Assembly (NCBI RefSeq): GCF_005280205.1
Contig: NZ_SUND01000010.1
Coordinates: 105,138-169,137, forward strand
DNA length: 64,000 nucleotides
Reading direction: 5' to 3'
Origin: Bacillus yapensis
Lineage (GTDB): Bacteria; Bacillota; Bacilli; Bacillales; Cytobacillaceae
The translations under genes were made by a program, and so were the position numbers. The notes under the pieces are model-generated. The model had not been told where the DNA came from. It made no database searches and was given only the letters and a program-made list of their open reading frames with translations. Positions 43,530 through 51,621 of this stretch are shown piece after piece (positions within the stretch are counted from its first letter, which is position 1; each line of letters starts with the position of its first letter).

Positions 43530-44501
43530 ATGAAAAAAATACCCGTGTATATGATAAGCGGTTTTTTGGGAAGTGGAAAAACGACTGTCCTCTTAAATAT
43601 GTTAAAAGAATTCAAAATGAATAATCTGCAGCCAGGGATTATTTTGAATGAATTAGGAGAAATCAATGTGGAAAGCCACTTGTTTGAAAACCAGCAAGTG
43701 CGCGAGCTATTAAATGGATGCATTTGTTGTACGATTCAGGATGATTTAAAGGCCACGTTAAATGAATTTATTGCAGAAATGAGTAAGAATAATATTGATG
43801 TTTTATTAATTGAAGGGACTGGCGTTGCTAACCCATTAGAAATAAAAGAAACTCTTTTAGGAACAGAGTACACCGATTATTTTGAATTGCATTCCATGAT
43901 TAGCCTTGTAGATGCTAGCCAATTTCTTGAATACCAGAGTGTTTTTTCGAGTTCAGCAGAAGTACGTAAACTGTTGAAAGAGCAAATCTCAAGTGCCACC
44001 ATTGTTTTGCTAAATAAAATAGACCTTGTTAAAGAGCAAACCTTAACCAAAGTTGAGGGGAAGATAAGGGAACAGCTCGAATCGGGTGTACCAATTCATA
44101 AAACAAAATTTGGAGTTATCCCAGTAAAGGAACTATTTTTAAAACGATACAGTTCAAGTCATAATCATGACGATAGAAGTGAGGAACATCATCACCAGAA
44201 TCATCATCACCATTCTACTATCAACGCTCTACGGATCGATAATTTACCTGTAATAAAAAAGAGAGAGCTTGAATCCTGGTTAAAAAGGTTGCCGAAAACG
44301 GTTTTGAGAGGAAAGGGAATTATTCAGTTAGAAGAGGGTGGAGGCTTCTATAATTTTCAATTCTCCTCTGGTACGTTGTTGTTCGAGAAAATAAGGGACT
44401 CCTCAACCATCCAGCCGACGATGATATTAATTGGGGAGAAGTTAAATAAGGATGAAATTCTAGAAAAGTATCATCGTACATTTAAAACTAAAAGTCATTA
44501 A
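43530..44501 (+). CDS. COG0523 zinc GTPase (YciC/ZagA-like)
   Basis: A 323-aa G3E-family metallochaperone GTPase from ATG 43530 (AAAGGAGAT upstream). Walker A GFLGSGKTT (11-19), the metal motif CICC (about 63-66, in LNGCICCTIQDDL), and NKIDL (G4). A His-rich insert, NHDDRSEEHHHQNHHHH, lies before the CobW C-terminal domain. Such GTPases deliver zinc in scarcity and are Zur-controlled in B. subtilis; box 3 supports that here. Confidence 0.9.
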   Translation: MKKIPVYMISGFLGSGKTTVLLNMLKEFKMNNLQPGIILNELGEINVESHLFENQQVRELLNGCICCTIQDDLKATLNEFIAEMSKNNIDVLLIEGTGVANPLEIKETLLGTEYTDYFELHSMISLVDASQFLEYQSVFSSSAEVRKLLKEQISSATIVLLNKIDLVKEQTLTKVEGKIREQLESGVPIHKTKFGVIPVKELFLKRYSSSHNHDDRSEEHHHQNHHHHSTINALRIDNLPVIKKRELESWLKRLPKTVLRGKGIIQLEEGGGFYNFQFSSGTLLFEKIRDSSTIQPTMILIGEKLNKDEILEKYHRTFKTKSH

Positions 44502-44510
44502 CATGTTGAA

Positions 44511-44550
44511 GTGGGCAGCGGCAAAGTTTTCGGTCTGCCTTTCTTTTTTA
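44511..44550 (+). terminator. Terminator after the COG0523 GTPase
   Basis: GGGCAG (44513-44518) pairs with CTGCCT (44535-44540) around a loop, followed by TTCTTTTTT. Confidence 0.55.
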
Positions 44551-44629
44551 TGTTTGTACACTTAAATTGAAATTTATCGCATATATATTGAAAATGAGTT
44601 GAAGTACAAGACAAAGGAATGATTTTTCA

Positions 44630-45634
44630 ATGCGCCAACTACATTCATACCTAATCGATTTTACAAGTTTAATAGCCATTAGCATTGTCCTTTATTTCAT
44701 TTTGTTTAGTCAATTAGCTGGTGAAAAACTGTCCTTTCATATTTCCGATTCTTTTCTGCAATTAAATACGATTTTCTTGAGTATTCTTATTGAAGCCATT
44801 CCGTTTGTATTAATTGGCGTACTTATCGCTGGGTTCATTCAAATATTCGTGACAGAGGATCATATTCGCCGGTTGATTCCCAAAAATCGATTTTTAGCAG
44901 TTGTGATGAGTTGTGTAGTCGGTGCTTTGTTTCCTGCTTGTGAATGTGGAATTGTCCCGATTGTAAGAAGATTAGTGGAAAAAGGAGTGCCACTACATGC
45001 TGGAGTGGGCTTTCTTCTAACAGGGCCGCTCATTAATCCGATTGTCATATTCTCTACTTATATGGCGTTCGGAAACGATAGTAAAATGGCTGCCTTAAGG
45101 ATGGGGGTTGGTTTTGCAGCAGCTATAGTGATTGCTTTAATCATCAGTTTTATTTTTAAATCAAAACAATTGAAACATACGATATCAGACTTTACGTCGT
45201 CAGCTCCTAAAAGGACAAGGAATGAGTCACTTACGGTCAAGATGGAAGGTATGTTGAAACATTCAATCGATGAATTTTTTGATATGGGCAAATACTTGAT
45301 TATCGGCGCATTTATAGCGGCTGCAGTTCAAACATATATATCCGCCAATTCTCTTTTTGTCTTTGGTGATGGAGTTGTAGGTTCCTCGGTTGTTATGATG
45401 GGACTAGCCTATATCTTGTCCTTATGTTCGGAAGCGGATGCTTTTATCGGCGCATCATTTAGCAATTTAGTTCCGTCTACTTCAATTTTAGCATTCTTAG
45501 TATTTGGTCCAATGATTGATCTGAAAAATACAATCATGTTGTTGAGTATGTTTAAAGCAAGGTTTGTGTTGATTTTGCTGGTACTCATTACAGTTATTGT
45601 ATTTATTAGTACTACTCTAGTGAGTATCTTTTAG
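44630..45634 (+). CDS. UPF0718-type permease (YcgR-like)
   Basis: A 334-aa membrane protein with about eight helices. ACECGIVPIVRRLVEKGVPLHA (the CECG motif at about 104) and LTGPLINPIV are the signature of the UPF0718/ArsP-related permease family, also LCSEADAFIGASF in the second half. B. subtilis has it as YcgR beside YcgQ, matching the gene that follows here. Substrate unknown; the Zur-box neighbourhood suggests a metal-related role. Confidence 0.82.
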   Translation: MRQLHSYLIDFTSLIAISIVLYFILFSQLAGEKLSFHISDSFLQLNTIFLSILIEAIPFVLIGVLIAGFIQIFVTEDHIRRLIPKNRFLAVVMSCVVGALFPACECGIVPIVRRLVEKGVPLHAGVGFLLTGPLINPIVIFSTYMAFGNDSKMAALRMGVGFAAAIVIALIISFIFKSKQLKHTISDFTSSAPKRTRNESLTVKMEGMLKHSIDEFFDMGKYLIIGAFIAAAVQTYISANSLFVFGDGVVGSSVVMMGLAYILSLCSEADAFIGASFSNLVPSTSILAFLVFGPMIDLKNTIMLLSMFKARFVLILLVLITVIVFISTTLVSIF

Positions 45635-45647
45635 GAGGATGAAAAGA

Positions 45648-46523
45648 ATGGTACGCACCCGGTTTCAACATTTTTTTAAAGCTATTCTATTGTTGGCTTT
45701 TGATTTGTTCTTTATTAAGCTACATACAACGGGGGATATATCCAAATATATTAATCCTAAATATGAAAATATGAGCTTCCTTGCTATTTGGATATTTACA
45801 TTATTATTTTTAATTCAACTGTTTCGGATCTGGGAAAACAATCGTGATGAACATGCCTATTGTCCTCCTGGTTGTAATCATGACCATGGTGATTCGGCAT
45901 CTGTTCCTAGAAAATTAGTTAACTACTCGATCATTCTTTTTCCGTTGGTAACAGGTTTTGCGCTTTCACCTACCGTATTAGATGCTTCAATTGCAGCTAA
46001 TAAAGGGACAGTTCTCCCACAGTCTAATAGTAACTCATATGATGAAGATTTATTGGAGTATGAATTTGGCGATGAAGAGGAAATCGTTAATGATAATTTT
46101 CTTTCAAACCAGGAATATGATGATAAAATGAAAAACTTAGAACAGACAGAGTTTATTGAGATGAAGGAGGATATATTCGCCTCTTACTATGAATTTATAA
46201 GTGACACTCCAGAGAAATTTCAGGGGAAGAAAATAAAGGTTCAAGGGTTTGTTTATAAGGAAGAGGGGATGAAGGGAAATCAGCTTGTACTTTCTAGGTT
46301 TCTGATTACACATTGTATTGCAGATGCAAGCATCATCGGTTTGATGGCAGAATTCGAGCAAGCAACTGAATATCCAGAAGACACATGGCTTGAACTAGAA
46401 GGTACGCTTGATGTCATGAACTACAATGGAGTTAAGATTCCTGTAATCAAAGCTGTAAAATGGACTGTTATCGAAGAACCTGCGAGTCCCTATATCTATC
46501 CAGTTTTAACTAAAATACTGTAG
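45648..46523 (+). CDS. TIGR03943 family protein (YcgQ-like)
   Basis: A 291-aa protein from ATG 45648 (AGGAGG nine bases before). Three N-terminal hydrophobic segments flank a short acidic/His loop (HAYCPPGCNHDHGD). The C-terminal soluble domain includes FQGKKIKVQGFVYKEEG and RFLITHCIADASIIGLM, the TIGR03943 signature. It is paired with the UPF0718 permease as in B. subtilis, only 13 bp apart. Function unknown. Confidence 0.82.
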   Translation: MVRTRFQHFFKAILLLAFDLFFIKLHTTGDISKYINPKYENMSFLAIWIFTLLFLIQLFRIWENNRDEHAYCPPGCNHDHGDSASVPRKLVNYSIILFPLVTGFALSPTVLDASIAANKGTVLPQSNSNSYDEDLLEYEFGDEEEIVNDNFLSNQEYDDKMKNLEQTEFIEMKEDIFASYYEFISDTPEKFQGKKIKVQGFVYKEEGMKGNQLVLSRFLITHCIADASIIGLMAEFEQATEYPEDTWLELEGTLDVMNYNGVKIPVIKAVKWTVIEEPASPYIYPVLTKIL

Positions 46524-46602
46524 ATTAGGTGGGTCTAGATGTTGTTCTATTTTTATAGCTTAAAGAACAGGAGAGGCGAAGAAGTGTTTTTATCCAGAGA
46601 TA

Positions 46603-46734
46603 TAATAGTTGTCAATCAAATAGGGTTTGGATGACAGAAATAGCTGAAAGGGTGTAATAGTTGTCAATGAAATAAGGTTTGGATGACAGAAACAGATGAA
46701 AGGGCGTAATAGTTGTCAATCAAATAACAGAATC
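46603..46734. repeat. 52-bp tandem direct repeats, 2.5 copies
   Basis: Units begin at 46603, 46655 and 46707 with TAATAGTTGTCAAT and continue with a GGTTTGGATGACAGAAA block; the third copy breaks off after CAAATAACAG. No coding sense. It lies in the 335-bp gap between ycgQ-like and sspL. Confidence 0.85.
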
Positions 46735-46749
46735 AATAGATATTAACAA

Positions 46750-46821
46750 AATAATGTCTACATAAAGGTTCATGAGAGCACAATTTCAGAAATCCCCGAA
46801 ATAATGTCCACATGAACCGGT
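46750..46821. repeat. Paired AATAATGTCYACAT motifs with inverted GGTTCATG
   Basis: AAATAATGTCTACAT (46750-46764) and GAAATAATGTCCACAT (about 46799-46813) repeat directly. GGTTCATG (about 46768-46775) and CATGAACC (about 46811-46818) form an inverted pair. I cannot assign a role. Confidence 0.45.
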
Positions 46822-46858
46822 CGAGAATTGTTGTTTTGGTATAACAGCGTAATACTAA

Positions 46859-46999
46859 TCAGATTTTTGTATTCGACTTCTTAGCTCGCGCCTCTAATTC
46901 ACTTTTGGGGTTTTCTGTTAACTCGGCATCCTGACCATATCCTTGAGGATTGACTCCAGGTGCTTTCTTTCCTCGATTACGCTGGTTATGTTTAGCCAT
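46859..46999 (-). CDS. sspL: Small acid-soluble spore protein SspL
   Basis: A 46-aa protein from ATG 46999 (GGGAGGTGTTTGA upstream). GVNPQGYGQDAELTENPKSE then LEARAKKSNTK matches B. subtilis SspL (GVTPQG, then NDPKTELEERAKKSNTK). SspL is a minor forespore protein. The genomic setting near ypcP and ypdPQ is also as in B. subtilis. Confidence 0.88.
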   Translation of the reverse strand: MAKHNQRNRGKKAPGVNPQGYGQDAELTENPKSELEARAKKSNTKI

Positions 47000-47126
47000 T
47001 CAAACACCTCCCTTGTCATGATTAAAGTATTTACATACGGAACGAATGTCATGCAATACCTTTGTATAGATTCTCCCCTCGTAAATCAAACTATAGCTTA
47101 GAGCCTAAAAACAAAGAGGTGTAGCT

Positions 47127-47618
47127 ATGAATAAAGGGGTATATATTGCTCTACTGAGTATAGGACTTGCACAGGGATTGAAAATTCCAATTCACTACAT
47201 GAAGGAACAGGAATGGCGGCCAGAGTTATTTTTTCAAACAGGCGGCATGCCGAGCTCCCATTCAGCTGGAGTATCATCTTTAACAACCTATATTGCTTTA
47301 CAGCGAGGGGTCCCTACCATTGATTTCGCTCTTTCACTCATTTATGGCTTAATTGTGATGTATGATGCACAAGGAATTAGGCGCCAAACAGGAGAGCTCA
47401 CATTAAAGGTAAATGATTTAGGTGACTTAGTCGACAAAATTCATCATGACGAAAAAGTAAAGTTTGAGCAGAAATCCCCGAAAAAGCTCAAAGAAATGCT
47501 TGGCCATCAGCCTGAAGAAGTTTTAGGTGGAGCGGTGCTAGGAGTATTAACTGGCACTTTAGGGCATTTAATATCAAAAAAAGATAGAAAATGGTCGAAA
47601 TTTAGGCTAAAATTTTAG
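47127..47618 (+). CDS. Divergent PAP2 family protein (YuiD-like)
   Basis: A 163-aa membrane protein. GGMPSSHSAGVSSLTTYIAL (about 38-57) is the phosphatase PSxSH motif, and the rest of the PAP2 motif set appears as GIRRQTGELT and HQPEEVLGGAVLG. Three to four hydrophobic helices. The divergent PAP2 (DUF212) family includes YuiD (158 aa); substrate not known. Confidence 0.85.
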   Translation: MNKGVYIALLSIGLAQGLKIPIHYMKEQEWRPELFFQTGGMPSSHSAGVSSLTTYIALQRGVPTIDFALSLIYGLIVMYDAQGIRRQTGELTLKVNDLGDLVDKIHHDEKVKFEQKSPKKLKEMLGHQPEEVLGGAVLGVLTGTLGHLISKKDRKWSKFRLKF

Positions 47619-47655
47619 AAGGAATAAGAAGTTCAGGTGGGAGAGGAACTTTGTT

Positions 47656-47922
47656 GTGGGATTAGAAGAATATTTACAATTACTAGAAGGTAAGGGCTTT
47701 CAGTTCGGAGAAGATGCAATTGGTTTTATTTACTTCGGTAAGCAATATACAGATGCATCGGATGAGCTTGCGCGTACAGCTTTGGAATTGACATTGAAGG
47801 CACAAAAAAGATTTGATGGAAGTTTTTATGTCTCTTTACTAGAAATGTTTAAATCCAATCAAATTACAACTAGAGCGGAAGCGCTAAAATTCATTAAAGA
47901 AAAAAATATTTTAGCTGTTTGA
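47656..47922 (+). CDS. Small conserved protein, DUF6123-like
   Basis: An 88-aa protein from GTG 47656. It is helical, with AIGFIYFGKQYTDASDELAR and KAQKRFDGSFYVSLLEMFKS. It follows the PAP2-like gene after 37 bp and is closed by a terminator, so the two may be one operon. I think it belongs to the DUF6123 group but cannot confirm that. Confidence 0.6.
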   Translation: MGLEEYLQLLEGKGFQFGEDAIGFIYFGKQYTDASDELARTALELTLKAQKRFDGSFYVSLLEMFKSNQITTRAEALKFIKEKNILAV

Positions 47923-47943
47923 GATTTCAAATACATACTATTT

Positions 47944-47978
47944 AAGGCACACTCCATGTTGAGTGTGCCTTTCTTTCG
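47944..47978. terminator. Terminator between the DUF6123-like gene and the EamA gene
   Basis: Perfect 11-bp stem AAGGCACACTC / GAGTGTGCCTT (47944-47954, 47961-47971) with T and A tracts on the two sides; bidirectional. Confidence 0.9.
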
Positions 47979-48902
47979 TTATAGTCCAACTGAATTCTTT
48001 TTTTGACGAACGAAGATTTTTGTATCAGGAAGTTCTGCGAAAATCATTCCTGCTAGGATTAATAAGCAACCGAGAATAGCACTAACCGATAATCGGTCAT
48101 GAGCCCAAATGAAACCAGCAATAGCTGCAAAAACGGGTTCTGTCGCAAAAATTAATGCGACTCTTGTAGGAGTCGTGAATTTTTGAAAATTTGTTTGGGC
48201 AAAGAAAGCCAGAGCTGTTGCAAAAACAGAAGTGATGATTAGTGCCACTAGAACATCTTGGCTAAACAGAATTTTCGGCTGAAAGGCAAGAGTCCAATCT
48301 TCAAAGATAAAGGAGTAGATCATTGAAAAAATGGCGACTGTTCCAATTTGGATGACGGTTAATAAGAGAGAAGGGAAATCGCTACTGTATTTACCGGTGT
48401 AAACAATTTGCATAGCAAATCCGATCGCACAAATAAATACCAATGCATCTCCTTTATTAAGAGCTGTAACATCTGTCATGGTTAGGAAGTAAAGTCCAAT
48501 TGTAGCTACTAATACACCGATAACCGCTTTTTTCTTTGGCTGCTGTTTTAATAACAGAAAAGTTAATATCGGTACAAATACAACACTTAATCCTGTGATA
48601 AAACCAGCTTTTGAAGAACTTGTATATAACAATCCAGCGGTTTGCGTTGCATATCCTAGAAATAACCAGCCCCCTATTATAAGGCCAGAGAGTAATATTT
48701 TTCGGTTCAAATATTTCAGTTGCTGTCTTTCAAATAGGAGTAACCATCCACCTAAAAGCAAGGCTGCTAGCAAAAAGCGAACGCTAATAAAAGTGATGGG
48801 TGGAAGAAAGTCAATGGCATTTTGCACGATGACAAAAGTGGTGCCCCAGACAAATGCCACGAGCAATAAAGAGAAATCTGCAAATACTGTTTTTTTAGAC
48901 AA
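47979..48902 (-). CDS. EamA/DMT family transporter
   Basis: A 307-aa protein with ten predicted helices in two EamA repeats: LLLVAFVWGTTFVIVQNAID at the start of the first, and TRVALIFATEPVFAAIAGFIW in the second. Drug/metabolite transporter family; substrate unknown. It starts from TTG 48902 with GAGGTAGGAG upstream, five bases from the ypdQ stop, so it is probably cotranscribed with ypdQ. Confidence 0.88.
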   Translation of the reverse strand: MSKKTVFADFSLLLVAFVWGTTFVIVQNAIDFLPPITFISVRFLLAALLLGGWLLLFERQQLKYLNRKILLSGLIIGGWLFLGYATQTAGLLYTSSSKAGFITGLSVVFVPILTFLLLKQQPKKKAVIGVLVATIGLYFLTMTDVTALNKGDALVFICAIGFAMQIVYTGKYSSDFPSLLLTVIQIGTVAIFSMIYSFIFEDWTLAFQPKILFSQDVLVALIITSVFATALAFFAQTNFQKFTTPTRVALIFATEPVFAAIAGFIWAHDRLSVSAILGCLLILAGMIFAELPDTKIFVRQKKNSVGL

Positions 48903-48907
48903 AGCTC

Positions 48908-49306
48908 CTACCTCTTTTCTGTATTTTTCCGGATAGCCGTTCGTGCGAGATTGTCTGCTGTTTTATTTTCAGAGCTTGGTATCCACTTCATGAAAAATAA
49001 ATCGAATTTATTCATTAATCGAAGTGCTTCTTCAAGAAAAGGAGCATATGCTTTATTTTTAACAAACTCTTTTTCCACTGCACGATTTACTAACTCTGAA
49101 TCAGTTCGAAATGAGACAACTTTATACTCTTTTTCAAGACAAATCTTTAATGCTTCAATAAAAGCAATAAATTCCGCTTCGTGATTACTCATTACACCAA
49201 GGGGGATAGCGTAATTTTCAAGCTCCCCGTTTCCTTTTATAAAAATCCCAGCACCACTCGGCCCAGGATTGCCTGCACTTGCTCCATCTATGTATACTTC
49301 AATCAA
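48908..49306 (-). CDS. ypdQ: RNase H-like protein YpdQ
   Basis: A 132-aa RNase HI-fold protein (same length as B. subtilis YpdQ) from TTG 49306, preceded by GGGAGGATTTCATC. Acidic residues in YIDGASAGNPGPSGAG (D), NHEAEFIAF (E), RTDSELV (D) and KTADNLART (D) make the DEDD set. B. subtilis YpdQ has been reported inactive as an RNase H despite the fold; activity here is untested. It is next to ypdP as in B. subtilis. Confidence 0.9.
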   Translation of the reverse strand: MIEVYIDGASAGNPGPSGAGIFIKGNGELENYAIPLGVMSNHEAEFIAFIEALKICLEKEYKVVSFRTDSELVNRAVEKEFVKNKAYAPFLEEALRLMNKFDLFFMKWIPSSENKTADNLARTAIRKNTEKR

Positions 49307-49415
49307 GATGAAATCCTCCCAAAATAAACTAATCATAGTGTATCATGAAATATAAAAAGTCTGCCATTTGTGAAGATTCCTATATCAACAAAAAAGGACA
49401 CCGTAAACGGTATCC

Positions 49416-50093
49416 TTAAGGCTTTGCTGGAAATCGTTTGGCGATATATCCAAACGGGGTATCTAAAATAGCAATAATAAATTTTAATAAATAGGTCGTA
49501 ATAAAAATTTGGATCCATTCATTAAATGGATAGACACCTAAGAAAGCGATGCTTGTAAACACAATTGTATCTAACAATTGGCTTAACATCGTACTGCCGT
49601 TATTGCGAATCCAAAATTGCCCATCTGTAGGAAATTTGTTTCGCAAATAGGAAAAGATATAGACATCTGCAAATTGGCTTACAAGATATGCAGCTAAACT
49701 TCCGAGTGCAATTCTTGGCAAAATCCCGAATATCGCACTTAGATGTTCCTGTGCAAAATCGATTTCATGTGGTTTAAATAACAGAACCATTTGCATAATA
49801 ATAGTCATTGTAAGTAATGTGAAGAAACCAAGCCATACTGCTTTTTTTGCGTCATCTTTCCCATACTTTTCGTTTAAAATATCAGTAACAAGAAAAGCAG
49901 AGCCGTACATGGCATTCCCGAGTGTGGCTGTTAAACCAAAGATTTCGATTGTTTTTATAACCTGAAGATTGGCTAAAACAGTAGAGAAACCAATCCAAAC
50001 AAATAAACCAGTTTTTCCGAAGAGTCGGTAACAGACCAATAATAGAATAAAGTTGACGATTACAAAGACAAGGCCGAACCATTCATTAAACAT
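49416..50093 (-). CDS. ypdP: Queuosine precursor transporter YpdP (VUT family)
   Basis: A 226-aa membrane protein from ATG 50093 (CAGGAGGATTATAT upstream), with six to seven helices. NAMYGSAFLVTDILNEKYGK (about 56-75) and the SQLLDTIVFTSIAFLG end are VUT/YhhQ family signatures. It imports queuosine precursors (preQ0/preQ1). A preQ1 riboswitch overlaps its ribosome site, which supports the substrate strongly. Confidence 0.92.
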   Translation of the reverse strand: MFNEWFGLVFVIVNFILLLVCYRLFGKTGLFVWIGFSTVLANLQVIKTIEIFGLTATLGNAMYGSAFLVTDILNEKYGKDDAKKAVWLGFFTLLTMTIIMQMVLLFKPHEIDFAQEHLSAIFGILPRIALGSLAAYLVSQFADVYIFSYLRNKFPTDGQFWIRNNGSTMLSQLLDTIVFTSIAFLGVYPFNEWIQIFITTYLLKFIIAILDTPFGYIAKRFPAKP

Positions 50094-50100
50094 ATATAAT

Positions 50101-50140
50101 CCTCCTGTAGTTTTGATAATGCGGGAGTTCACGAACCGCA
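50101..50140 (-). promoter_or_regulatory. PreQ1-I riboswitch in the ypdP leader
   Basis: On the minus strand, TGCGGTTCGTGAACTCCCGC then ATTATCAAAACTACAGGAGG. The P1 stem TGCGG/CCGCA encloses the GGTTC and ACTCC loop, followed by an A-rich tail AAAACTA that leads into GGAGG. The order and bases match the preQ1-I aptamer. The ribosome site is part of the pseudoknot, so ligand should block translation. Confidence 0.85.
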
Positions 50141-50165
50141 TAGGCTTATTAAATTGTCCTTGACC

Positions 50166-50171
50166 ATTATA
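50166..50171 (-). promoter_or_regulatory. -10 element of ypdP
   Basis: TATAAT on the minus strand, placing the start near 50159 and the riboswitch about 20 nt into the transcript. The -35 (TTTTCA) is weak. Confidence 0.5.
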
Positions 50172-50233
50172 ACGATATTTATGCGCAGTGAAAATAGGAA
50201 ATGATCATTCTACAGAAGAAATGAGTTGGAAAA

Positions 50234-50890
50234 ATGAAATATCAAATCGAAATGCAGTATAAAATAACTGGGAATCGAAAGGTTTTGTTTACATCAGATT
50301 GGCTCGATGCAGAAATGGCTCTTCTAACAGGAGAACAATTAGAAAAATCGGGGAAGGCGACAGACTTATCTTTTATCGATGAAATGAATAGTTCTTGGTC
50401 GCTGAAGGAGCTTCGGAAGCTGTCGGCAGAAATTGAAGAAGAGCCTCATGATATTAAAATTTATTTTGATGGAGGATTTAATAAAGATACTAGTGAAGCA
50501 GGATTGGGTGCCATTATTTATTATAAACAGGGGAAAAAGAACTTTCGCCTTAGAGCAAATGAGCTCATTGAACAAATGGATACGAATAATGAAGCTGAAT
50601 ATGCTGCTCTTTACTTTGCTCTAAACTTACTTCAAGACCTTGGAGTCCATCATTTGCCTGTTGAGATTAAAGGAGATTCTCAAGTGGTATTAAAACAATT
50701 AGAAGGTGAATGGCCATGTTTTGAAGATAATTTGAATCGCTGGCTTGACCGAATAGAAGGTAAAATGAAACAATTAGGAATTGAACCACTTTATGAGGCG
50801 TTACCACGAAAGGAAAATAAAGAGGCAGACCGATTGGCTACTCAAGCTCTCGAGGGAACAATCATTAACAGCACAATCGAGATCAATTAA
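50234..50890 (+). CDS. ypeP: RNase H-like protein YpeP
   Basis: A 218-aa protein with an N-terminal region of about 70 residues and an RNase H fold after that: IYFDGGFNKDTSEAGLGAI (D at about 78), NNEAEYAALYFAL (E), IKGDSQVVLKQL (D), ENKEADRLATQAL (D). All four acidic residues of the DEDD site are present. It is divergent from ypdP and followed 15 bp later by ypeQ, as in B. subtilis. Confidence 0.9.
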   Translation: MKYQIEMQYKITGNRKVLFTSDWLDAEMALLTGEQLEKSGKATDLSFIDEMNSSWSLKELRKLSAEIEEEPHDIKIYFDGGFNKDTSEAGLGAIIYYKQGKKNFRLRANELIEQMDTNNEAEYAALYFALNLLQDLGVHHLPVEIKGDSQVVLKQLEGEWPCFEDNLNRWLDRIEGKMKQLGIEPLYEALPRKENKEADRLATQALEGTIINSTIEIN

Positions 50891-50905
50891 AAGGGGGTTG
50901 ATCAT

Positions 50906-51082
50906 TTGAATCGCAAACAAGTATTGATGGAAGTAGAAGAAATGTTGAATAGCTATTGCAAGGGTTGTTTTTTACATAAATATCATAAAAAAGAAATCGG
51001 AAGAACGTATGCTCATAAATTTTGCATTTCACAATGTACGGTGGGGCAAAAGATTAAAATGATTGGTGATAAATTAACTTAA
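50906..51082 (+). CDS. ypeQ: YpeQ-like zinc-finger protein
   Basis: A 58-aa protein from TTG 50906 (AAGGGGGTTGATC upstream). Cysteines at C18-KG-C21 and C40-ISQ-C44 flank a basic His-rich middle (LHKYHKKE), a zinc-finger-like arrangement. It corresponds to ypeQ of B. subtilis by size, motif and position between ypeP and cspD. Function unknown. Confidence 0.85.
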   Translation: MNRKQVLMEVEEMLNSYCKGCFLHKYHKKEIGRTYAHKFCISQCTVGQKIKMIGDKLT

Positions 51083-51094
51083 AAGCAACAACTT

Positions 51095-51126
51095 AAAAGG
51101 CTGGCGAAAAATTCGCCAGCCTTGAA
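51095..51126. terminator. Terminator between ypeQ and cspD
   Basis: Perfect 12-bp stem AAGGCTGGCGAA / TTCGCCAGCCTT (51097-51108, 51112-51123) with a three-base loop; serves convergent genes. Confidence 0.85.
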
Positions 51127-51142
51127 TGATCATATAAAATTA

Positions 51143-51343
51143 TTATAGCTTTACAACGTTAGAAGCTTGTGGTCCACGGTTGCCTTCGACGATTTCGAAA
51201 GAAACTTCTTGACCTTCTTCTAATGATTTAAAACCGTCACCTTGGATAGCTGTGAAGTGTACGAATACATCGTCTCCGCCTTCAACTTCGATAAATCCAA
51301 AGCCTTTTTCATTGTTGAACCATTTTACTTTACCGTTTTGCAT
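51143..51343 (-). CDS. cspD: Cold shock protein CspD
   Basis: A 66-aa OB-fold protein: [20 protein letters not shown] (RNP1) and DVFVHFTAI (RNP2), ending in [10 protein letters not shown]. It is a single-stranded RNA/DNA chaperone. GGAGGCAAAGTTTAAT precedes the start, and a long leader of about 100-200 nt is expected from csp genes. Confidence 0.95.
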   Translation of the reverse strand: MQNGKVKWFNNEKGFGFIEVEGGDDVFVHFTAIQGDGFKSLEEGQEVSFEIVEGNRGPQASNVVKL

Positions 51344-51621
51344 ATTAAACTTTGCCTCCTAAGCCTTTCAAGACACTAAAGATGTGCCGAAGATAGATTA
51401 CCATTAAACGGAATATAATAAGCTAAATGTTACCAATTGCGGAAATATATTCTGAATAATGATGCTTTTAATATACATGATCAAATAGGCATCCGTCAAG
51501 CAATGTAAGGGCTTTTATGACGAAACGACAAAAAATTCAAAATAGTCATTGTTTAAATTTGGAAAATATACTATTCTGAAGTTAGAGGGGTTATTTGAAA
51601 GTACAGAAAGTAGGTGGAAAC

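Noticed and set aside
48595..48936. Plus-strand frame opposite the EamA gene
   Set aside because: It is antisense of transmembrane coding sequence; the EamA product is clearly real.
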